Of a stretch of 38,687 nucleotides of DNA, positions 26,918 through 35,886 are shown piece by piece. The notes under the pieces were generated by a model that saw only the letters and a list, made by a program, of their open reading frames with translations, did no database searches and was not told where the DNA came from. The stretch lies in the NCBI GenBank assembly GCA_018677555.1, contig JAHHOT010000048.1, positions 1 through 38,687 on the forward strand, written 5' to 3'. Positions within the stretch are counted from its first letter, which is position 1. Each line of letters opens with the position of its first letter. This DNA comes from Gammaproteobacteria bacterium (GTDB lineage Bacteria > Pseudomonadota > Gammaproteobacteria > Steroidobacterales > Woeseiaceae). Both the position numbers and the translations under genes were made by a program.

Positions 26918-28587
26918 TACGGAATGGCCTCGAGCAATGCCTCGACGTTGGTCAGCGCACTGCTGAGAAACGTCGTAAATCGGACCGCGTAGGCACCGTC
27001 AATGACACGATGATCGTATGAAAGCGACAGCGGCAGCATCAGGCGCGGTTCGAAGGATTCGCCGTTCCACACAGGCTGCATGGTCGAGCGCGACACGCCG
27101 AGGATGGCCACCTCGGGCGCGTTCACGATTGGCGTAAACGCCGTGCCGCCGATACCGCCCAGGCTGGAGATCGTGAAGCTGGCGCCCTGCAGCTGATCGC
27201 CTTTCAGTTTGCCGTCGCGCGCCGCCTTCGACAGGTCGCCAAGCTGTTGCGCCAGCTCGTAAACGTCCATCTGATCGGCATCGCGAATCACTGGCACCAT
27301 CAGGCCATTTTCGGTATCGGCCGCAAAACCGAGATGACAATACTTCTTCAGGACCAGGCTTTTGCCATCCTGCGACAATGAAGCATTCGCTTTGGGAAAT
27401 TCCTTGAGCGTCGCGATAACGGCTTTCATGACGAACGCAAGTGGCGTAAGGCTGATGCCCCGCTCCTTTGCCGGCCCTTTCAGTTGCTGGCGCCGATTCT
27501 CGAGATCCGTAATATCCGCGAGGTCGTGTTGTGTCACGTGCGGCAGGTTGATCCAGCTCGCCTGCAGCCGCGGACCGGAAATCTTTTGAATGCGCGTCAG
27601 GTCGACGGTTTCGATTTCTCCGAACTTCGCAAAGTCGACCGCTGGTACGGCAGGCAGGGCAGCCGCGGGCGCAGCAGGCGCCGCAACGCCGCCTGAAAGT
27701 ATGGCCTTGACGAATGCCTTGACATCGTCGTGCAACACGCGGTTTTTCGGACCACTACCATTGACCTGCGCAAGATCAACGCCGAGTTCGCGCGCCAGTT
27801 TACGTACCGAGGGGCTCGCATGCGCGCGCGAAAACCCCGCTTCATCTATCGCGGGAAGTGTTGCGGGCGTGGCCGGCGCGACGGCGGGCGCCGCCGCTGC
27901 TGGCGTTTTCACCGGCGCGGGCGAAGCTGCAGGTTCGCGCGCCGGCCCGTCAGCAGCCGCCTTGGGTGTCTTGGGTGTCGCGTCGGCTTTTTTTGCGGGC
28001 GCTGTCTCGCCACCGCCCGGTACCACGCGTGCGACCGGCGAACCGGCCGACACCGAATCGCCCACACTGACCAGGACTTCCTGCACCGTGCCGGCGATCG
28101 GTGCAGGAACATCCATAGTCGCTTTGTCGGTTTCCAGCGTTATCAGCGGGTCCTCGACGCCAACCGAGTCTCCGTCGCTGATGTGCACTTCGATGACGTC
28201 GACATCGCTGAAGTCGCCGAGATCGGGAACCGTAATGGTCTCGGGTTCGCTCGCGGCCGGTTCCTCGCGGACCGCGGTTTCGCTCGACTCGACTTCCTCG
28301 ATTGTCGGCAACTCCGTCGCGGCCGGCGAGGCAACCGCATCACCGTCATTGACGGTCATGCTGCCGATAACGTCGCCGGTCGACACGGTATCACCAACTG
28401 CCACCGTGATGGATTCGATGACCCCGTTTTCAGGCGACGGCACGTCCATTGTTGCCTTGTCGGTTTCCAGGGTGATCAGTCCATCTTCCTTCGCGACGGT
28501 CGCCCCTGCTTGCACCAGCACTTCGATGATCTCGACGTCCGAAAAGTCGCCCAGGTCGGGCACGCGAATTTCCATTTTTGTTGCCAC
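26917..28587 (-). CDS. aceF: Dihydrolipoyllysine acetyltransferase (E2) of pyruvate dehydrogenase
   Basis: The 556-residue E2 core subunit has two lipoyl domains with lysines at 44 and 155, an Ala/Pro-rich linker (about 190-250), and a peripheral-subunit binding domain around ASPSVRKLARELGVDL (about 255-290). The catalytic domain carries the DHRVIDGA signature, with His526 and Asp530. It transfers acetyl groups from lipoyl arms to CoA. The first codon is GTG at 28587; an ATG at 28575 would shorten the protein by four residues, and the choice cannot be decided. The gene lies 18 bases after aceE. Confidence 0.96.
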   Translation of the reverse strand: MATKMEIRVPDLGDFSDVEIIEVLVQAGATVAKEDGLITLETDKATMDVPSPENGVIESITVAVGDTVSTGDVIGSMTVNDGDAVASPAATELPTIEEVESSETAVREEPAASEPETITVPDLGDFSDVDVIEVHISDGDSVGVEDPLITLETDKATMDVPAPIAGTVQEVLVSVGDSVSAGSPVARVVPGGGETAPAKKADATPKTPKAAADGPAREPAASPAPVKTPAAAAPAVAPATPATLPAIDEAGFSRAHASPSVRKLARELGVDLAQVNGSGPKNRVLHDDVKAFVKAILSGGVAAPAAPAAALPAVPAVDFAKFGEIETVDLTRIQKISGPRLQASWINLPHVTQHDLADITDLENRRQQLKGPAKERGISLTPLAFVMKAVIATLKEFPKANASLSQDGKSLVLKKYCHLGFAADTENGLMVPVIRDADQMDVYELAQQLGDLSKAARDGKLKGDQLQGASFTISSLGGIGGTAFTPIVNAPEVAILGVSRSTMQPVWNGESFEPRLMLPLSLSYDHRVIDGAYAVRFTTFLSSALTNVEALLEAIP

Positions 28588-28605
28588 CGTTGCGCCCCGC
28601 CCTGC

Positions 28606-31269
28606 CTACAGCGTCACCGGATCCGGACGATTCGGATCGATTTTGTATTGTTCGATGGCCTCGGCCACTGTCTGCTGGTCGATGAGTCCGTCGTCGGCCA
28701 GCGCTTTGAGTGCGGTAACGGCTATGTACCGCTTGTCGACTTCGAAATGCTGTCGCAGCGCTTTGCGCGCATCGCTGCGTCCGTAGCCGTCGGTGCCGAG
28801 CGAGACGAACTGGCCGGGGATCCAGCGCTGGATCTGATCCGGCACGATCTTCATGTAGTCCGTCGCTGCAACGAACGGCCCATGGCGTTCCGCGAGACAG
28901 GTCTCCAGGTACGACCGCCGCGCTTCCTGTTGCGGGTGCAGCTGATTCCAGCGCTCGATCGCCAGCGCGTCGCGTCGCAGCTCATTGAAGCTGGTCACAG
29001 ACCAGATATCGGCCGGTATGTTGAAGTCCTCGGCCAGCAATGTCGCAGCGCCCTGAACTTCACGCAGAATGGTACCGGATCCCATCAATTGCACGCGGAC
29101 CTTGCCGCGGCCACCTTCCTGCAGCAGGTAGATACCCTTGAGTATGCCCTCCTGGACACCTGGCGGCATCGGCGGGTGCACGTAGTTTTCATTCATGCAG
29201 GTGATGTAAAAGAAAACGTTCTCCTGCTCCTTGATCATCCGCCGCAAACCGTCCTGGATAATGACCGCCAGTTCGTAGGCAAAGGTCGGATCGTAGGAAA
29301 CGCAGTTCGGTACCGTTGACGCCGCTACCAGGCTATGCCCGTCCTGGTGCTGCAGGCCCTCGCCGGCAAGAGTCGTACGCCCGGCGGTGCCGCCGATCAG
29401 GAAGCCTCGGGACTGCAGGTCGCCTCCGGCCCAGATAAAGTCACCAATGCGCTGAAAGCCGAACATCGAGTAGTAGATATAAAAGGGAACCGTCTGGATG
29501 TAGTGGTTGCTGTACGCGGTACCCGCTGCCAGCCACGAGCAGAACGCGCCGGCCTCGTTGATGCCCTCCTCGAGAATCTGGCCCTTTTTGTCTTCGCGAT
29601 AAAACATCAGCTGATCCGCGTCTTCCGGCGTATACAGCTGGCCCTTTGACGAATAAATGCCGACCTGCCGAAACATGCCCTCCATGCCGAAGGTCCGCGC
29701 CTCGTCCGGCACGATCGGCACGATATGCTTGCCGATTTCCTTGTCGCGAATGAGCGAAGTCAGAATGCGCACAAATGCCATCGTCGTCGAGGCCTCACGC
29801 TCGCCGGTGCCTTCGAGCTGGGTCTTGAAAATATCGACGGGAGGGATCTGCAATGGTTTGGGGTCGTGGCGACGCTGCGGCAAATACCCGCCAAGCGCCT
29901 TGCGGCGCTCGTGAAGGTACTCCAGCTCCGGCGAATCGGGCGCCGGCTTGCAATACGGCACGTTTTCGATGTCCTTGTCGGACACCGGGATATTGAATCG
30001 GTCGCGGAATATTTTCAGCGCTTCGACATCGAGCTTCTTCTGTTGATGCGCCGTGTTCTGTCCCTCGCCGGCACCGCCCATACCGAAGCCCTTGACGGTC
30101 TTTGCCAGGATGATCGTGGGTTGACCCTTGTGACTGACCGCGGCGTCGTATGCCGCGTACACCTTGCGCGCATCATGGCCACCGCGGTTCAGGCGCCAGA
30201 TGTCGTCGTCCGACATGTTCGCAACCATGGCCTTGGTTTCGGGGTGCTTGCCGAAGAACTGCTCGCGCACGTAGTCGCCGCCCTTGGATTTGAAGTTCTG
30301 GTATTCGCCGTCGACGCACTCCTCCATCAACTGCCGGAGTTTGCCCGTATGGTCACGCGCCAGGAGCGGATCCCAACGCGAACCCCAGATCACTTTGATG
30401 ACGTTCCAGCCAGCGCCGCCGAAAGCGGCCTCCAGCTCCTGGATGATCTTGCCGTTGCCACGCACCGGCCCGTCGAGGCGTTGCAAATTGCAATTCACGA
30501 CGAACACCAGGTTGTCGAGCCCCTCGCGCACGGGCATCGTGATTGCGCCCATCGACTCCGGCTCATCCATCTCACCGTCGCCCAGGAAGCACCAGATCTT
30601 GCGATCGCTCGGCGTGACCATCTCGCGGTGCTCGAGGTAGCGCATGTAACGCGCCTGGTAAATCGCCATCATCGGCCCGAGACCCATGGAGACGGTCGGG
30701 AACTGCCAGAAATCCGGCATCAGCCACGGGTGCGGGTACGACGAGAGTCCGCCACCGCCAACTTCTTTGCGAAATCGATTCAGTTGCTCTTCGCCAAGGC
30801 GACCTTCGAGGTAGGCGCGCGAGTAAATGCCCGGCGCCGAATGCCCCTGGATAAACACCATGTCACCGCCGTGCTCGTCGGTCGGTGCGCGCCAGAAGTG
30901 ATTGAATCCGACTTCATACATGGTGGCCGATGAGGCGTAGGACGAAATGTGTCCGCCGTATTCAGAGCTCTGCCGATTGGCCTGCACGACCATTGCCATC
31001 GCGTTCCAGCGCAGGTAGGCCTCGAGCCGTCGCTCCACGGCACGGTCACCCGGGTACTCCGGCTGGCGACCGACGGAAATGGTATTCAGGTATGCCGTGT
31101 TCGGACTGTATGGCAGGTAGGCGCCCGAGCGACGCGCAAAGTCGATCATCCGGTTCAGGAGAAAGTGGGCGCGCTCCGGGCCCTGTGTGCCAAGCACCGA
31201 ATCGATCGATTCCAGCCATTCATTGGTTTCTGTCGGGTCAGTATCATCAAATCGGCTGAAATCGCTCAT
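28606..31269 (-). CDS. aceE: Pyruvate dehydrogenase E1 component (homodimeric)
   Basis: The 887-residue thiamine-diphosphate enzyme decarboxylates pyruvate and reductively acetylates E2. It matches the length of E. coli AceE exactly. The thiamine-diphosphate motif GDGEMDEPES (about 230) continues to NLVFVVNCN. Other family marks are the N-terminal DPTETNEWLESIDSV, HISSYASSATMYEVGFNHFW, and GGTAGRTTLAGEGLQHQDGHS in the pyrimidine half. ATG at 31269 begins the operon aceE-aceF-lpdA-Rieske. No repressor gene (pdhR type) or clear operator is visible in the 207-base spacer to the divergent aminopeptidase gene. Confidence 0.97.
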   Translation of the reverse strand: MSDFSRFDDTDPTETNEWLESIDSVLGTQGPERAHFLLNRMIDFARRSGAYLPYSPNTAYLNTISVGRQPEYPGDRAVERRLEAYLRWNAMAMVVQANRQSSEYGGHISSYASSATMYEVGFNHFWRAPTDEHGGDMVFIQGHSAPGIYSRAYLEGRLGEEQLNRFRKEVGGGGLSSYPHPWLMPDFWQFPTVSMGLGPMMAIYQARYMRYLEHREMVTPSDRKIWCFLGDGEMDEPESMGAITMPVREGLDNLVFVVNCNLQRLDGPVRGNGKIIQELEAAFGGAGWNVIKVIWGSRWDPLLARDHTGKLRQLMEECVDGEYQNFKSKGGDYVREQFFGKHPETKAMVANMSDDDIWRLNRGGHDARKVYAAYDAAVSHKGQPTIILAKTVKGFGMGGAGEGQNTAHQQKKLDVEALKIFRDRFNIPVSDKDIENVPYCKPAPDSPELEYLHERRKALGGYLPQRRHDPKPLQIPPVDIFKTQLEGTGEREASTTMAFVRILTSLIRDKEIGKHIVPIVPDEARTFGMEGMFRQVGIYSSKGQLYTPEDADQLMFYREDKKGQILEEGINEAGAFCSWLAAGTAYSNHYIQTVPFYIYYSMFGFQRIGDFIWAGGDLQSRGFLIGGTAGRTTLAGEGLQHQDGHSLVAASTVPNCVSYDPTFAYELAVIIQDGLRRMIKEQENVFFYITCMNENYVHPPMPPGVQEGILKGIYLLQEGGRGKVRVQLMGSGTILREVQGAATLLAEDFNIPADIWSVTSFNELRRDALAIERWNQLHPQQEARRSYLETCLAERHGPFVAATDYMKIVPDQIQRWIPGQFVSLGTDGYGRSDARKALRQHFEVDKRYIAVTALKALADDGLIDQQTVAEAIEQYKIDPNRPDPVTL

Positions 31270-31399
31270 AAACCGTCCATGCAGAACTCAGGCCAGGTAT
31301 TACCCTGACACGTTGACTCTCGGCGCTCGACATTACCCCCGTGAATTCGGGCCACTAACCCGGATTCCTGCTAGGATCACCGCACTATCGCGCCGGCTT

Positions 31400-31432
31400 C
31401 CGGACTAACATTGGTCCGGCATTCGTTTTTGT
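31400..31432 (+). terminator. Terminator-like hairpin in the aminopeptidase leader
   Basis: CCGGAC (31400-31405) pairs with GTCCGG (31414-31419) around an eight-base loop, and CATTCGTTTTTGTT follows, the layout of an intrinsic terminator on the plus strand. No plus-strand gene lies upstream, so it would end transcripts started in the divergent spacer or act as an attenuator. Confidence 0.5.
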
Positions 31433-31456
31433 TACGTCACCTGGCCTGAATATAGG
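31429..31456 (+). promoter_or_regulatory. Candidate promoter for the M17 aminopeptidase gene
   Basis: TTGTTA (31429-31434, four of six bases of the -35 consensus) is followed after 16 bases by TATAGG (31451-31456, four of six of the -10). The start codon lies 20 bases further on, with AAGG at 31462-31465. The -35 overlaps the T-run of the hairpin described beside it. Confidence 0.35.
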
Positions 31457-31476
31457 TCATAAAGGTCAGCAGTAAT

Positions 31477-33000
31477 ATGGGTCCCACACTGTCGCTGAAA
31501 GACTACCCGGGCACATTGAAAGTTACGCAAAGCGTTGGTACCCCGGGACGCTCGATCCTGGACAGCGCCGATCAGTTACTGCTGATACTTCCGGACAAAA
31601 TTCCGGCAACGGCGTGGCAAAGGATACCGCAGGGCAAGCGTCTTAGGGAACTCATGAGGCGCCGCGTAAAAGGCAGTGTGCCGGCAGTCTCCAGCCGGCT
31701 GGCGAACAAACGACAGACTGCAGTGCACGTCGGAACCACCAGTGCGTCAGCGACGGCATTCGAAATCCTGACCTTCGCTCGCAAACTCGTCGCCGCTGCG
31801 CTGCGCGAAAAAGCGGGGGCAGTCAGCATCTGGGTGACCGGATTCGGCGACCAGGACCAGGCCAGACTCATCCGTGCCTGCGTTGCGGCAGCGCTGGCCG
31901 CGGCCTTCCAGATGCCCGAATTCAAGTCGAAAACGTCGCCCGCACGCATCCGCAGCGTCCGCGTGGTCGGCAGCAAGGAACGACTCGATCTCGAGCGGGT
32001 GATCGCGGAGGCCGACGGCAACAACCTTGCACGCTGGCTGACCGCGCAGCCAGCGAACAAGCTGGATGCCGTCAGCTATGCCGCCATACTCAAGGAGCTG
32101 TCAAAGTCCAACGGCTGGCAAATGAAACAATATTCGGTCGCGCAGTTGCGCAAGATGGGGGCCGGTGCATTTCTTGCCGTTGCACAGGGCAACGCCGATG
32201 ACAGCGCAACCATTGTGCGGCTCGGATACCGCCCTGGAAGCAAGTCCGCCGAACCGGCATTGAGCCTGGTGGGCAAGGGCATCATCTTCGATACCGGTGG
32301 CACAAACCTCAAACCGTTCACATCGATGCTGAGCATGCACATTGACATGGGCGGCAGTGCTGTCGCGGTCGGCTCGTTGCTGGCATTGACACGACTCGGT
32401 GCCGAATTTCCGGCCGATTGCTGGCTTGCGATTACCGAAAACCGGACTGGCCCCACGGCGTACAAGTCGCAAGACGTGGTGCAAGCCGCAAACGGCAAGA
32501 CCATTCAGACGATTCACACGGATGCCGAGGGCCGCATGGCGCTGGCGGATACGCTGGTGTTCGCGTCGCGTGACAAACCGAAGTTCCTGATCGACTTCGC
32601 CACCTTGACCGGCACCTGCGTTAACGCCGTCACGACGCGCTTTAGCGGCGTATTCACCAATCGAACGGAATTGCACCCGATTCTCCGCAAGACCGGCGAG
32701 CAGTGCGGCGAACGCGTCTGGCCCTTTCCCATTGGCAAGGAATACCTGGAAGACCTGAAGAGCCAAACGGCGGATTACATGCAATGCTCGCCGAACAGTG
32801 CCGGCGATCACATCCTGGCAGCCAGCTTTCTCAACGAATTCGTCGAAAAAGACGTTCCCTGGGTCCACATGGACCTCGCTGCCTGTACGCACAAAGGCGG
32901 GCTTGCACAGGTGCCCAGCGAAATTACCGGCTTTGGCGTTCGTTACACGCTGCAGTTGCTGCTGGACCAGAATATTCTGGACCATGAGTTCCACAACTGA
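31477..33000 (+). CDS. M17 leucyl aminopeptidase family protein
   Basis: This 507-residue cytoplasmic metallo-aminopeptidase releases N-terminal residues from peptides. The two-metal site of the M17 family is complete: Lys267 and Asp272 in [10 protein letters not shown], Asp290 in HIDMGGSA, and Asp349, Glu351 and the catalytic Arg353 in [11 protein letters not shown]. The segment after the metal loop reads TGGTNLKP, where the well-studied PepA has SGGISIKP, so it belongs to a divergent branch, and I do not assign pepA. The gene is divergent from aceE. RNase T follows 32 bases after the stop and may be cotranscribed. Confidence 0.92.
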   Translation: MGPTLSLKDYPGTLKVTQSVGTPGRSILDSADQLLLILPDKIPATAWQRIPQGKRLRELMRRRVKGSVPAVSSRLANKRQTAVHVGTTSASATAFEILTFARKLVAAALREKAGAVSIWVTGFGDQDQARLIRACVAAALAAAFQMPEFKSKTSPARIRSVRVVGSKERLDLERVIAEADGNNLARWLTAQPANKLDAVSYAAILKELSKSNGWQMKQYSVAQLRKMGAGAFLAVAQGNADDSATIVRLGYRPGSKSAEPALSLVGKGIIFDTGGTNLKPFTSMLSMHIDMGGSAVAVGSLLALTRLGAEFPADCWLAITENRTGPTAYKSQDVVQAANGKTIQTIHTDAEGRMALADTLVFASRDKPKFLIDFATLTGTCVNAVTTRFSGVFTNRTELHPILRKTGEQCGERVWPFPIGKEYLEDLKSQTADYMQCSPNSAGDHILAASFLNEFVEKDVPWVHMDLAACTHKGGLAQVPSEITGFGVRYTLQLLLDQNILDHEFHN

Positions 33001-33032
33001 CGTTGGCCGCGCAACTACCAGGAACCAGAGCA

Positions 33033-33662
33033 TTGACTGACCCATTTTCCATGGCGGATCGCTTTCGCGGATTTCTTCCGGTGGTTGTCGACGTCGAAAC
33101 GGGCGGGTTCAATTGCAAGACTGACGCGTTGCTGGAAATCGCCGCGGTGTTGGTCGATGCTGACGATCATGGCGTATTGAGCCGCGGCGACACGATCCGC
33201 TATCACATAAAGCCGTTTGCCGGCGCAAACATGGAGCCCGCATCGCTTGCCGTCAACGGTATCGACCCGGATCATCCACTGCGGCCGGCCATTGACGAAA
33301 AGGACGGCCTGCAGAAAGTATTCGCGGAGGTGCGGCGCGCCGTGCGCGCCAACCATTGCACTCGAGCCATACTGGTCGGACACAACGCTGCTTTCGACCT
33401 GGGCTTCATCAACGAAGCGGTGGCGCGCTCCACGATAAAGCGCAATCCGTTTCACCCCTTCAGCTGTTTCGATACGGTCACGTTGTCCGGCGTAGCCTAC
33501 GGTCAGACCGTGCTCGCGCGCGCTGCTGTAGCTGCGGGCATAGTATGGGACGAAAGCTCTGCCCACTCCGCAGCCTACGATGCAGAGGTCACCGCCGATA
33601 TCTTCTGCGACATCGTCAACCGGTTCCAGCCACTCTTTGAACGGCTACGGGCAGGACAATAA
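33033..33662 (+). CDS. rnt: Ribonuclease T (DEDDh 3'-exonuclease)
   Basis: This enzyme trims the 3' ends of tRNAs (including CCA turnover) and other stable RNAs. The DEDDh residues are all present: DVETGGFN (Asp and Glu), HNAAFDLGF (second Asp), and HSAAYDAE (His and Asp). The family start [18 protein letters not shown] is clear. I chose TTG at 33033, with AGGA nine bases upstream; ATG at 33051 (MADRFRGF) is a good alternative, and TTG at 33003 is less likely. The product is 209 residues, close to the usual length. It converges with the GGDEF/EAL gene with three bases between the stops. Confidence 0.93.
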   Translation: MTDPFSMADRFRGFLPVVVDVETGGFNCKTDALLEIAAVLVDADDHGVLSRGDTIRYHIKPFAGANMEPASLAVNGIDPDHPLRPAIDEKDGLQKVFAEVRRAVRANHCTRAILVGHNAAFDLGFINEAVARSTIKRNPFHPFSCFDTVTLSGVAYGQTVLARAAVAAGIVWDESSAHSAAYDAEVTADIFCDIVNRFQPLFERLRAGQ

Positions 33663-33665
33663 GGG

Positions 33666-35885
33666 TCAGGCCTTGCGCGCAACGCGGCGGCGGCGTGTAT
33701 TGATCAGGATTGGCATCGTCTTGCGACCTGGCCTGGCGCTGGGACGGCCGACGTAATAACCCTGCGCATAGTCCACGCCGAGCTCGCCGAGCAAGGTCAT
33801 CGCGTCGCGTGTTTGCACGTACTCCGCGATGGTCTGCAAGCCAGCCGATTTCGCGATTTCGCTGATCAATTGCACGGTTTTCTGATCGACCGGATCACGC
33901 ACGATGTTCGAGATGAACGAACCGTCAATCTTGATGAAATCCACCGCCAACTGTTTCAGCACACCGAAAGAGCTGTAACCGGTGCCGAAGTCGTCGAGTG
34001 CAAACTCGCAGCCCATGTCACGAAGGTCAGCAATTTCTTTCTCGACATGGCTGAGATGCCGTATGGCAAGACTCTCCGTAATCTCGAAGATGATGCACTC
34101 GGCGGGCACACCGTGTTTCGTCAATTGCGATTTCGCGAATGCCGCGAGGCTGTCGCTTTCGAAGGCGTTCGCCGATAGATTCAGCGAGAAACGCAGGTCC
34201 GGATCTTCCTGGCGATATTCCGCAAGCGCCGCGATTGCGTTGCTGATCAGCCAGATATCGATTTCCGCCATGAGGCCGAAGCGTTCTGCGGCTGGCAGAA
34301 ACGCGTCGGGCATGTGCTCCTTGCCATTTGGCTCACGCAACCTCAACAACACCTCATGATGAGTCGTCTCGCCCGATCGAATGTTGACGATCGGCTGATA
34401 GCGCAGCTCGAAAGACTGATTGTCGAGTGCTTCTCTCAATTTGCCGATCCAGCCAATGTCGGCAACCATTTGTTCGGACTCGTGCGCCGAAACCTTGTAG
34501 AAACGCAGCTGGTTGCGCCCGCAGGCTTTGGCCTCGCGGCAGGCGATATCCGCGTGGGCCAGGAGGTCCTCCTGGCTCGTGCTGCTCGAGCGAATCATGG
34601 CAATGCCGATACTGCAATGTATGTGCAGAACGCGGCCGTCTTCCACGTGTGCGAACTGGCGCATGTCCTCGAGGATCATCTCGGCGGCGAGCCGCGCCTG
34701 CTGGCGTGACACGTTGCGAACCAGCACCGCGAATTCGTCGCCGCCAAAGCGGGCAACGACGGCGTCCTTGGGCACCGAATCCCGCAGGCGATCGGCCACG
34801 TTGACAATAAGCCGGTCGCCGGCCGGATGGCCACATGTATCGTTAACGTATTTGAATTGGTCGAGATCGATGAACAAGAGGGCGCTGCTTTGATGGCTGG
34901 TGCCCGTTTCGTCGATCGCGTGCTGCAACTCATCGACGAAGCGGCGTCGGTTGAAAAGACCGGTCAACGCGTCGTGATTCGCCAGTTTCAGAAGCTTGGC
35001 ATCGCGCTCACCCAGCGCTGTTGCGGTGGTCTCGAGGGCGACGACAATGTCGGCTATTTCCTTGTGATCCGCGGGTTTGAACTGCACAGCAAGGTTACCT
35101 TTCGCCAACTCGGAGATAGGCTCCTGCAGATCGGAAATTACGGTAAGAGCACGGCGAAGTATCAGGCGGCCACCGATAGCGGAAATCGATAACAGCATCA
35201 ACAGGATGAACGTTGCAATCTTTATGTTGCGCAACAAGGTGGAATGAAACTCCGAGAAGTCCAGTTCCAGCCCGACGTAGCCGATCAGGCTCATCGCTCC
35301 GGCTTCCTCGGCCTCCTCGAGGTCGAAATCGAAAAGGCCGTCACTGAAAATCGATTCGGTCCAGATCGGTGCGTAGATGTCGAACGCGCGAACGTTCATC
35401 AGACTGCTTTCGATGATATAGGGCTGATCTGCGCCAACGAGACGAGCCGCCTCGGCGAGCTTGTCGGAGGGCAGGCCGAGCTTCGGCCGGCTGGTGTCGC
35501 CGGGGGAGTTGGCGATGGAAAATAATTCTTCGCCGTTCAATTCGTAGTAGGTTACGCGTTTTATCTCGGGGTATTTTTCGATGTATCCCTCGAGACGCAG
35601 GGAGACCTGGTCATCGAAGGTCAGGTACAGCGGCGCGCCGAGCTCATGCAGCTCTTCGGTCCATTGCAGTGCCCAGCGGCTGTAGTTGTTTTGCAGTATC
35701 CACTGCCCGCCCCAATAGAGACTTGCGATGGCCAGGATTCCGATCGAGCTCGTGATGATGAGTTGCAGCGTCAGGATTTCGTGAATCAGCAGGCGGTTTC
35801 GCTGTCGATTGAACAGGTGTTTTGGCCGCAACGCCGCAAGCCGTCGATTCAGCTGTTCCCAGAAATGCCGAACTTGCGGGTTCAT
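33666..35885 (-). CDS. Membrane GGDEF/EAL protein (cyclic-di-GMP cyclase/phosphodiesterase)
   Basis: The 739-residue sensor has a membrane helix at about 36-60, a periplasmic domain (about 61-220), a second helix (about 221-243), HAMP (about 243-297), GGDEF (about 300-465) and EAL (about 490-720). The cyclase signature RFGGDEF is intact (381-385). No RxxD inhibitory site stands before it, so product inhibition is not expected. In the EAL domain the motif is E511-V-L, and the other catalytic stretches are present (NLSANAF, EITES, DDFGTGYSS, KIDGSF, IAEYV, QGYYVGRP), so phosphodiesterase activity is plausible. It begins one base after the stop of the upstream lipoprotein gene, which suggests the lipoprotein supplies the periplasmic signal. 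Confidence 0.93.
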   Translation of the reverse strand: MNPQVRHFWEQLNRRLAALRPKHLFNRQRNRLLIHEILTLQLIITSSIGILAIASLYWGGQWILQNNYSRWALQWTEELHELGAPLYLTFDDQVSLRLEGYIEKYPEIKRVTYYELNGEELFSIANSPGDTSRPKLGLPSDKLAEAARLVGADQPYIIESSLMNVRAFDIYAPIWTESIFSDGLFDFDLEEAEEAGAMSLIGYVGLELDFSEFHSTLLRNIKIATFILLMLLSISAIGGRLILRRALTVISDLQEPISELAKGNLAVQFKPADHKEIADIVVALETTATALGERDAKLLKLANHDALTGLFNRRRFVDELQHAIDETGTSHQSSALLFIDLDQFKYVNDTCGHPAGDRLIVNVADRLRDSVPKDAVVARFGGDEFAVLVRNVSRQQARLAAEMILEDMRQFAHVEDGRVLHIHCSIGIAMIRSSSTSQEDLLAHADIACREAKACGRNQLRFYKVSAHESEQMVADIGWIGKLREALDNQSFELRYQPIVNIRSGETTHHEVLLRLREPNGKEHMPDAFLPAAERFGLMAEIDIWLISNAIAALAEYRQEDPDLRFSLNLSANAFESDSLAAFAKSQLTKHGVPAECIIFEITESLAIRHLSHVEKEIADLRDMGCEFALDDFGTGYSSFGVLKQLAVDFIKIDGSFISNIVRDPVDQKTVQLISEIAKSAGLQTIAEYVQTRDAMTLLGELGVDYAQGYYVGRPSARPGRKTMPILINTRRRRVARKA

Positions 35886-35886
35886 C

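Noticed and set aside
27730-29319. 529-codon open frame on the plus strand
   Set aside because: It is antisense to aceF and aceE, both of which are intact with conserved motifs; the translation is Arg/His-rich without domain signs.
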